Part shown: positions 9,524 through 16,119 of the stretch, piece after piece | Numbering within the stretch: position 1 is the stretch's first letter | Layout of the letters: each line of letters begins with the position of its first letter | NCBI GenBank assembly: GCA_965661575.1 | Contig: CBFIEJ010000003.1 | Span: forward strand, 38,483 to 102,482 | Length of the DNA: 64,000 nt | Direction: 5' to 3' | Source: UA16 sp965661575 | GTDB taxonomy: Bacteria; Bacteroidota; Bacteroidia; Flavobacteriales_D; Sanyastnellaceae | Translations under genes and position numbers: made by a program | The notes under the pieces: model-generated | The model's database searches: none | Seen by the model: the letters and a program-made list of their open reading frames with translations, nothing else | Told to the model about the DNA's origin: nothing

Positions 9524-10039
9524 GTGAAAATCGGACTCCTCTCAGACAACCACAGCCATTGGGACGCAAGAATGGATCATCATTTGAAAGACTGCGATGA
9601 AATCTGGCATGCTGGAGACATCGGATCGTTTGCGGTCCCTGACGCCATTGATGCTCTGAATCCAAGTCGACGACGCATCGTTTACGGCAACATCGATGAT
9701 CACGTGATGCGCGCAGAATTTGATGAGGAATTGTCTTGGGAAATCCAAGGCATCACCTTCTACATGACTCACATCGGCGGAAGACCCGGTCGTTATGCCA
9801 AAGGAATACGGACAAAATTGATGAAAATACAACCTGATGTATTTATCTGTGGACACAGCCATCTCCTACTGATCAAACGAGACGAGAGCTGGGGCGGGTT
9901 GTACGTCAATCCTGGAGCATGCGGTGTGCATGGTTTCCATCAAAAAAGAACCCTTGTCACTTTTGAAATCCGAAATGGAAAGTTGGACGACATGCGCGTT
10001 GTGGAATTGGGCGATCGAAACAAACAAATCGGAGTTTGA
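9524..10039 (+). CDS. YfcE/MJ0936-type metallophosphoesterase
   Basis: The 171-residue calcineurin-like phosphodiesterase acts on phosphodiester or phosphomonoester substrates with two metal ions; its physiological substrate is unknown. Metal-binding motifs are visible in order: SDNHSH (residues 7-12), HAGDIG, GNIDDH, THIGG and CGHSH, followed by NPGACG. Length and motif order match the YfcE family. The start is a GTG at 9524 that yields the usual MKIGLLSDNH opening. It diverges from the PorE-like gene, and rho follows 173 nt downstream with its own structured leader. Confidence 0.9.
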   Translation: MKIGLLSDNHSHWDARMDHHLKDCDEIWHAGDIGSFAVPDAIDALNPSRRRIVYGNIDDHVMRAEFDEELSWEIQGITFYMTHIGGRPGRYAKGIRTKLMKIQPDVFICGHSHLLLIKRDESWGGLYVNPGACGVHGFHQKRTLVTFEIRNGKLDDMRVVELGDRNKQIGV

Positions 10040-10212
10040 CGATTTTTTCACTATTATTGCATTGTCCTGGACAAGGAAGCATTCCTGGAATGCACGAACA
10101 TCGTGATTCGTTCTACTACTTTTCATTGAAAACGCTTGAGCTTTGAACCAAAGCTCTTGTCCTCGAAAAGGACTCCCCCTAAGCATATACCATACTATTG
10201 ATCTTATAATTG
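10040..10212 (+). promoter_or_regulatory. Structured leader region of rho
   Basis: The 173-nt gap before rho contains three dyads on the sense strand. These are a 15-nt palindrome GCATTCC-T-GGAATGC (10079-10093), a hairpin with 7-bp stem GAGCTTT/AAAGCTC and loop GAACC (10138-10156), and directly after it a hairpin with stem GTCCT/AGGAC and loop CGAAA (10159-10173). None is followed by a U-run, so they are not simple intrinsic terminators. In Escherichia coli rho is autogenously attenuated in its leader; a comparable role here is inference. No convincing TAnnTTTG box was found in the gap. Confidence 0.45.
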
Positions 10213-12129
10213 ATGTACGACATCATTGAACTCAATGCGAAGAAAGTCCTTGAACTCAAGGAAATCGCAAAAAAACTCGGAATCAGCCGACTTGAAAAAC
10301 TGAAGAAGCAAGATCTTGTTTACAGCATTTTGGACGAACAGGCCTTAAGACCTGGCGAAAACAAAAAAGCTCCAGCAAAATCAAAAGCGAAATCTGCTCC
10401 AGCGCGGCCCAAAAAAGATGCCGCCGAGAGCAAGGAAGAAAAGAGTGCGCCCAAAACGCGACAGCCGAGGCCAAAGAAAAATGAAGCTGGAGACTCCAAA
10501 GAATCCAGCACAGAGGAACAGTCTGGCCCATCAGGAAAGCGCCAACCGGGTGACGCCATTCGAGAACGTCGAGCAAAACAAAACGCAAAAAAGGACGAAA
10601 CTGCTTCTCCCAAGAGCGGAAAAAAGGACGAATCGAGTGAGTCCAAGACTGCATCTGCCGAGTCTGAAAATCGCAACGACGACAAAAACCGAGACGACAA
10701 AGGCCGAGACGACAAGCGAAGAGACAACAAACGGCGCGATGACAAGCGGCGCGATGATAAATCAAATGGAGATAAAACACGAGACAACAGGTCACGTGAC
10801 GACAACTCCCGCGATGACAAGCGACGCGACGACAAACGTCGAGATGACAAACAAGGCGAAGACCGAGGAGAAAGAAGGAACAACGATCGACGCAACAACG
10901 ATCGACGCAACAATGATCGCCATGGAAATGACCGCCGTGGAAATGACCGAAGAGGCGGGCGAAATGACCGAAAAGATCGCTACCTCAGTGAACCTGAAGA
11001 GCACGGTTTCAATTTCGATGGCATCATCACCGCTGAAGGTGTCCTTGAAATTCAACAGGAAGGATTCGGATTTTTGCGCTCAGCAGACTACAATTATTTG
11101 AACTCTCCAGATGACGTCTACATCACTTCGCGTCAGATCAAACAGTTTTCATTGCAAACAGGCGATACCGTCATTGCGAAGGTGCGTCCACCTCGTCTAG
11201 GCGAAAAGTTCTATCCTTTGATTGATGTCATGAGCATCAACGGTCGGTCTCCTGAATGGGTTCGTGACCGCATACCTTTCAAATTTCTCACGCCTCTATT
11301 CCCACAGGAAAAGTTCAAACTGAGCACCCGTGGAGGCAATATCAGCACACGCCTGATGGACCTCTTTGCTCCCATTGGAAAAGGGCAGCGTGGAATGCTC
11401 GTCTCTCAGCCAAAAACTGGAAAAACGACACTGCTCAAAGACGTGGCCAATGCCATTGCCTTGAACCATCCGGAAGTTTATCTGCTCATTTTGCTCATTG
11501 ACGAACGTCCTGAAGAAGTCACAGACATGAAGCGCAGTGTCAATGCTGAAGTCATTGCCTCAACTTTCGACGAACCCGCAGATCGCCATGTGCGCATCGC
11601 CGATCTGGTTCTCGAGAAGGCGAAGCGAATGGTGGAGTGCGGACATGATGTTTGCATCCTACTGGATTCAATCACCCGACTCGCTCGAGCCTACAACACA
11701 GTCTCTCCTAGCTCAGGTAAAATCTTGAGTGGCGGTGTCGAGGCCAACGCATTGCAAAAGCCGAAACGGTTCTTTGGTGCCGCTCGAAACATTGAGAATG
11801 GTGGCTCATTGTCGATCATTTCAACCGCGCTCACCGAGACCGGTTCGAAAATGGACGAAGTCATCTTTGAAGAATTCAAAGGAACAGGCAACATGGAGCT
11901 GCAATTGGATCGACGCATTTCAAACCGACGCATCTACCCTGCCATTGACATCTTGTCTTCAGGTACGCGTCGTGAAGATTTGTTGATGGACAAAGAAACA
12001 CTGCAACGCATCTGGATTCTTCGCAAGCACCTCGCAGACATGAATTCAGTAGAAGCCATGGAATTCATGAAAGACCGCATGGAGCAAACACGAAGCAACG
12101 AAGACTTTTTATCTTCAATGAATGGATAA
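10213..12129 (+). CDS. rho: Transcription termination factor Rho with long disordered insert
   Basis: Rho is the hexameric RNA-dependent ATPase that ends transcription. The 638-residue protein is about 220 residues longer than E. coli Rho. Residues 1-45 are the SAP-like Rho N-domain (ELNAKKVLELKEIAKKLGI). Residues of about 50-255 are an unstructured Lys/Arg/Asp/Asn-rich insert with many RDDK and RNND repeats. The cold-shock-like RNA-binding domain follows (about 270-345; EGFGFLRSADYNYL), then the ATPase with Walker A SQPKTGKTT near 400 and DERPEEVTDMKR. The reading frame opens at a TTG (10210), but the adjacent ATG at 10213 is the likely start. The stop overlaps the next gene by 8 nt. Confidence 0.97.
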   Translation: MYDIIELNAKKVLELKEIAKKLGISRLEKLKKQDLVYSILDEQALRPGENKKAPAKSKAKSAPARPKKDAAESKEEKSAPKTRQPRPKKNEAGDSKESSTEEQSGPSGKRQPGDAIRERRAKQNAKKDETASPKSGKKDESSESKTASAESENRNDDKNRDDKGRDDKRRDNKRRDDKRRDDKSNGDKTRDNRSRDDNSRDDKRRDDKRRDDKQGEDRGERRNNDRRNNDRRNNDRHGNDRRGNDRRGGRNDRKDRYLSEPEEHGFNFDGIITAEGVLEIQQEGFGFLRSADYNYLNSPDDVYITSRQIKQFSLQTGDTVIAKVRPPRLGEKFYPLIDVMSINGRSPEWVRDRIPFKFLTPLFPQEKFKLSTRGGNISTRLMDLFAPIGKGQRGMLVSQPKTGKTTLLKDVANAIALNHPEVYLLILLIDERPEEVTDMKRSVNAEVIASTFDEPADRHVRIADLVLEKAKRMVECGHDVCILLDSITRLARAYNTVSPSSGKILSGGVEANALQKPKRFFGAARNIENGGSLSIISTALTETGSKMDEVIFEEFKGTGNMELQLDRRISNRRIYPAIDILSSGTRREDLLMDKETLQRIWILRKHLADMNSVEAMEFMKDRMEQTRSNEDFLSSMNG

Positions 12130-12667
12130 GCTTCGGCTTCTATTTATCGCTGGTCCCGCAACTTGGTTTGGCCTGAAGTATTTCGCCTTAGGAACGTGGA
12201 CGTGGGAGAATTCCACCAAGTTTGGCATTCTTCTGAATCTGGGATTCATTACGCTGATCGCCGCTCTTGCTGCGCACGAGGCACATGGAGAAAAGACTGG
12301 GGATTTCATTGAAAGATGGAAACATGCTTCAAGAAAAACCCTCTCCTACGCGCTCGTACTGCCTTTTTTACTTGGGGCTTGGTACTACGGGCTGGCCTCC
12401 GATGCCTTGGACAACAGAGTGGCGCTGAAGAAGGAACAAGCCACAGAGCAAATCATGAACGATGACAGTTTTGCGCAACTGGTAGCATCAAGCCCTCAAT
12501 TGCTCGATGCTGATCGATCAGAAATCGTCGAGCGCCAACACGCCAACATTGAAGTGCTCTTTTCCCCCGTTTTTTACATCGGTATGGCCACATTGGCTTG
12601 GTCATTTATTGGGCTGATTGTTTCTGCCATTTTCGCATTCATCTGGCCCAAAATCTGGTCGGCATAG
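12122..12667 (+). CDS. Four-helix membrane protein (DUF4199-like), translationally coupled to rho
   Basis: The 181-residue protein has about four transmembrane segments (near 5-22, 33-50, 72-90 and 148-175). A charged central loop (about 92-140) is rich in Asp, Glu and Lys. This 2+2 topology with a long loop, and the closing segment FIGLIVSAIFAFIWPKIW, resemble DUF4199 proteins of Bacteroidota, but the match is by eye only and no function is known for that family. Its ATG lies inside the last codons of rho, so it is in the rho transcript and probably coupled to it. There is no sign of a separate promoter. Confidence 0.75.
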   Translation: MDKLRLLFIAGPATWFGLKYFALGTWTWENSTKFGILLNLGFITLIAALAAHEAHGEKTGDFIERWKHASRKTLSYALVLPFLLGAWYYGLASDALDNRVALKKEQATEQIMNDDSFAQLVASSPQLLDADRSEIVERQHANIEVLFSPVFYIGMATLAWSFIGLIVSAIFAFIWPKIWSA

Positions 12668-12739
12668 AAATTTCACTTCGCACCAATACTACTTCGAGTG
12701 GTCCGTTATAGCTTTACCATGTAACATCGTTAGAGTACA

Positions 12740-13495
12740 ATGCCGAACTCACTTCCCAAATCTCCACGAAAGCCTCGATCAATCTCGCGACTTAAACCAT
12801 TAGCAATCACTGGTTTTGCTCTTTTATTCGCGGCACAAATGGCGGCTCAAGGTGGCAGAAAGAACCTAGCGGCCTTTGACGCCAAAAAGTACCATTTCGG
12901 GTTCTGCCTCGCAGGCAATCAGAGTGATTTCAACATTGTTCAGCGGGCAGGCTTTTCCTTTTCGGACAGTTTGACCCAGATCGTCAATCAGCCACAGGCC
13001 GGCTTTAATCTGGCTTTGGTCGCTTCTTGGAACATGACAAAAAATGTTCATCTGCGCTTCCTGCCTGGTTTATCGTTCCAAGACAGAACACTGGAATATC
13101 ATTTTCAAGAAGACGGTGATATTGATATAAAGAGTAAACGCACTGAAGCCGTTTACCTCGATTTCCCTTTGCTTCTCAAACTTCGCACAGACCGCATTGG
13201 AAACATTGCTGCCTTTGCTTTGGTGGGCGGCAAACTCAGCAGAGACATGCAATCCCAAGAAGAGACCAATCAGCAATTGCAGAGTGAATATATTTTGCGC
13301 TTGGAGTCAGGGAATTCCTCGATAGACATAGGAGCAGGTGTTGACTTTTTCCTCCCCTTTTTCAAATTTAGCATCGAAGGGAAATTCGAACTAGGACGGA
13401 AAAATATCATGATCCAAGACGAATCTGAATTTTCGTCTCCCCTCGAATCCCTCAAGACCAGATCATTCATACTGTCTCTTTGCTTTGAAGGATAA
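12740..13495 (+). CDS. porT: PorT-family outer-membrane protein of the T9SS
   Basis: The 251-residue protein has an unusually long basic N-region and a signal peptide ending near residue 36 (AAQMAAQ). The mature part is an eight-stranded-barrel type with the conserved PorT signatures: KKYHFGFCLAGNQSDF, FNLALVASWNMTKNVHLRFLP, and LDFPLLLKLRTDR. PorT is required for type IX secretion and gliding in Bacteroidota. This fits the five T9SS-tailed cargo proteins encoded in the same window. A TAGCTTTA box at 12709-12716 (one mismatch to TAnnTTTG) could start transcription about 20 nt upstream of the ATG. The epimerase gene begins 6 nt after the stop. Confidence 0.85.
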   Translation: MPNSLPKSPRKPRSISRLKPLAITGFALLFAAQMAAQGGRKNLAAFDAKKYHFGFCLAGNQSDFNIVQRAGFSFSDSLTQIVNQPQAGFNLALVASWNMTKNVHLRFLPGLSFQDRTLEYHFQEDGDIDIKSKRTEAVYLDFPLLLKLRTDRIGNIAAFALVGGKLSRDMQSQEETNQQLQSEYILRLESGNSSIDIGAGVDFFLPFFKFSIEGKFELGRKNIMIQDESEFSSPLESLKTRSFILSLCFEG

Positions 13496-13501
13496 CGTGC
13501 C

Positions 13502-15358
13502 ATGTTAAAATTTATGCTTCCTCAAAAACACGCACCACGCTGGATGGTCACAGTCGTGGACCTGGGGGTGAGTGTGTTGGCACTTTACATGGCGGCTCTG
13601 CTCCGGTTTGAATTCAGAATCCCTCCCATTGAATGGGAGGTTTGGAAATCATTCCTTCCGGTGTTCCTGACAGCTCGTCTGACCGCATTTCTTCTCTTTA
13701 GCACATCAGCCGGAATCATTCGGCACACGGGTCTCGAAGATGTCAAACGCATCGCACTCTGCACAAGTGCGGTGACACTTGTCTTCGGCAGCGCCAATTT
13801 GATTGCGGCAAAACTTGGCAATGCTCCCTACTGGATTCCGTTCAGCATTCTTGGCATCGAATGGGTGTTGACAACGGCAACCATGGTTTCGAGTCGCTGG
13901 GTTGTAAAATGGCTCTACCTCCAAAATAAGCGCCAGCCTGGCGTCAGATCGCAAATAGCGATTTATGGAGCAGGAGAAGCAGGCATACTGGCAAAAGAGG
14001 CGATTGACCGGGAACTCGGAGAGTCCGGCATGAAACTCATCGCTTTCATCGATGATGATCGAAATAAAATCGGAAAGAAAATCGAAGGCATCGACATTTT
14101 GAGTCCAAACCAAGCCGAAATGCTCTTTGCCGACGGCCGGGTGGATCAAATGATTCTCTCCATTCAAAACCTTGATAAAGAGCAGCGACGCAGCATGGTG
14201 GATATGGCATTGCAGCACGGTGTTCGACCGCTTGATGTTCCGCCTGTCGATCGATGGATCAATGGTTCACTTTCCTTTGGACAAATTCGAGAATTGAACA
14301 TAGAAGATTTGCTCGGTCGTGAACCGATTCAAATGAATTCAAAACCCATCCATGAAAACATGAATGGAAAACGAATTGTGGTCACCGGTGCAGCCGGTTC
14401 GATCGGGTCGGAATTGGTCCGCCAGTTGCTGACCTATCAACCCGAGATATTGTTGGCAATCGATCAAGCTGAGACTCCGATGCACGATCTGCTCCTTGAA
14501 TTGAGACAGTTGGGCGTCGAATCCTTGGTCGACCTCCAAATTGGAGATGTTCGCGATGCCCAACAAATCAAGGATACCCTGGTCGAATTCAAGCCGGATG
14601 TGGTTTTCCATGCTGCAGCCTATAAGCATGTTCCGATGATGGAAAAGCAGCCATGGCAAGCATTTGACACCAATGCCATGGGCAGTCGAAACGTCCTCAA
14701 AGCAGCTGAAGCAGCAGAATGTCCGAGGTTTGTCTTCATTTCCACAGATAAAGCCGTAAATCCTACGAGTGTCATGGGCGCCACAAAGCGTCTAGCAGAA
14801 TTGCTGGTTCTGCAAAGTGCCGCCCAGTCGAATACACAGTGTGTCATCACTCGATTCGGAAACGTCCTCGGAAGCAATGGCTCGGTCATTCCGCTTTTCA
14901 AACGACAGATCGAAACCGGAGGCCCCATTACCGTTACGGACAAAGAAGTCACGCGTTATTTCATGACCATACCCGAGGCGGTGTCCCTTGTACTCGAGGC
15001 GGCTACGATGGGACGCCAAGACGATGTGTTTGTCTTCGACATGGGGCAATCAATTAAAATTTTAGACTTGGCCAAGAAAATGATTGCATTGGCCGGGCTT
15101 GAGGAAGGCAAGGACATTGAAGTGGCCATTACAGGTTTGAGACCTGGTGAAAAAATGCATGAGGAACTTCTGTCCCATCGTGAATCTATGCTTCCTACGC
15201 ACCACAAAAAGATCTTGCGAGCAAATACTCCTCCTACGCTGACAGAAAAGAACCTTGAGCACATCCTAGCCTTGGCCGAAGCAAAAGGTTCTCATGCTAA
15301 AACATTGTCCCTTTTGCACTCGCTCATTCCAGAATATCAAGTCAAACCAATGCCTTGA
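13502..15358 (+). CDS. Membrane nucleotide-sugar epimerase/dehydratase (CapD/FlaA1/WbpM family)
   Basis: The 618-residue enzyme modifies UDP-N-acetyl-hexosamines for polysaccharide or glycan synthesis. Four transmembrane segments lie in residues 10-135, followed by a first Rossmann fold (YGAGEAG near 156) and a second extended-SDR domain (VVTGAAGSIGSELV near 290). In the catalytic segment STDKAVNPTSVMGATKR (about 413-429), the usual SDR tyrosine is replaced by Met. This is expected for the long membrane-bound members such as WbpM and PglF, which typically are 4,6-dehydratases. It follows porT by 6 nt and precedes the YigZ-like gene by 16 nt, so an operon is likely. Confidence 0.93.
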   Translation: MLKFMLPQKHAPRWMVTVVDLGVSVLALYMAALLRFEFRIPPIEWEVWKSFLPVFLTARLTAFLLFSTSAGIIRHTGLEDVKRIALCTSAVTLVFGSANLIAAKLGNAPYWIPFSILGIEWVLTTATMVSSRWVVKWLYLQNKRQPGVRSQIAIYGAGEAGILAKEAIDRELGESGMKLIAFIDDDRNKIGKKIEGIDILSPNQAEMLFADGRVDQMILSIQNLDKEQRRSMVDMALQHGVRPLDVPPVDRWINGSLSFGQIRELNIEDLLGREPIQMNSKPIHENMNGKRIVVTGAAGSIGSELVRQLLTYQPEILLAIDQAETPMHDLLLELRQLGVESLVDLQIGDVRDAQQIKDTLVEFKPDVVFHAAAYKHVPMMEKQPWQAFDTNAMGSRNVLKAAEAAECPRFVFISTDKAVNPTSVMGATKRLAELLVLQSAAQSNTQCVITRFGNVLGSNGSVIPLFKRQIETGGPITVTDKEVTRYFMTIPEAVSLVLEAATMGRQDDVFVFDMGQSIKILDLAKKMIALAGLEEGKDIEVAITGLRPGEKMHEELLSHRESMLPTHHKKILRANTPPTLTEKNLEHILALAEAKGSHAKTLSLLHSLIPEYQVKPMP

Positions 15359-15374
15359 AACCGATCCTGATTGC

Positions 15375-15995
15375 ATGCCTGACGAAACACATCCAATTGA
15401 CTCATTCCTCACGTGCGCCGCTCCCGCAAGTGGAATGTTCAAGATCAAAGGCTCCAAGCATTACGGGTTCGTATTTCCCATACAGAACGAGTCGGACGTC
15501 GAACACCATTTGAAAGAGATTCGAAAGAAATACCATGATGCACGACATCATGCGTTTGCCTATCGCCTTGGAATCGATGGCGAGACTTGGAGAACCTCCG
15601 ATGATGGTGAACCTAGCAACAGCGCTGGGCCTCCCATCCTAGGGGCATTTAAAAGCCGGAACATCACCAACTGCCTCGGAATTGTTGTCCGATACTTCGG
15701 AGGCACCAAACTAGGTGTTGGCGGACTCATAGAAGCATACCGCACCGCGACTCTTTATGCCTTGGACGAAGCGAATATCATTGAAGAGGTTCTTGTCAAT
15801 ACGCTCGAACTTTCCTTTTCGTACGATATGATCGGAACCGTCATGACCCACATTGACAAATGGAATGCCACACCTGTCGAGCAGATCTTTTTGGAATCGT
15901 GCCGAATTGTGGTGAAGATGCGCCGAGGACAGACAGCTCAATTTGAGAAAGCAACGCAAGAGATATACGGAATCGAAGTCAAGGTTCTTCCTTAG
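15375..15995 (+). CDS. IMPACT/YigZ family protein
   Basis: The 206-residue protein belongs to the UPF0029/IMPACT family. The conserved core is clear: KGSKHYGFVFPI, DARHHAFAYRLG, SDDGEPSNSAGPPILGA, and VVRYFGGTKLGVGGLIEAYR, followed by a C-terminal ferredoxin-like domain. Family members are associated with translation control or ribosome-related functions, but the bacterial role is not settled. The reading frame extends upstream to 15294 inside the epimerase gene; the ATG at 15375, 16 nt after that gene's stop, gives the normal family length. Confidence 0.92.
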   Translation: MPDETHPIDSFLTCAAPASGMFKIKGSKHYGFVFPIQNESDVEHHLKEIRKKYHDARHHAFAYRLGIDGETWRTSDDGEPSNSAGPPILGAFKSRNITNCLGIVVRYFGGTKLGVGGLIEAYRTATLYALDEANIIEEVLVNTLELSFSYDMIGTVMTHIDKWNATPVEQIFLESCRIVVKMRRGQTAQFEKATQEIYGIEVKVLP

Positions 15996-16053
15996 ACGGC
16001 GTATTAGAGCAACGCTTCAAAGCTTCAAGTATCGCATCAAATGAAGCAGAAAT

Positions 16054-16090
16054 AAAAAAGCAGCAACCCAAGGGTCGCTGCTTTTCTTTT
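16054..16090. terminator. Bidirectional intrinsic terminator
   Basis: A stem AAAAGCAGC/GCTGCTTTT, extended by ACCC/GGGT across one mismatch, lies between the converging YigZ-like and VCBS-protein genes. The run of T on the plus strand (CTTTTCTTTT) and the A-run on its left side allow it to serve both strands. Confidence 0.85.
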
Positions 16091-16119
16091 CGGAACTGTC
16101 TTCGTTTTTTGTCGACTGA

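Noticed and set aside
7527..9665. Start of the PorE-like protein at 9665
   Set aside because: That extension would overlap the divergent phosphoesterase gene and precede the signal peptide by about 70 unrelated residues.
10320..10913. Long Arg/Leu/Ser-rich minus-strand frames opposite rho
   Set aside because: They are the reverse reading of the repetitive RDDK region; the low-complexity composition explains their length, and rho is certain.
12122..12667. DUF4293 assignment for the gene after rho
   Set aside because: The sequence opening and the long charged loop between helix pairs fit DUF4199 better, though the match is by eye only.
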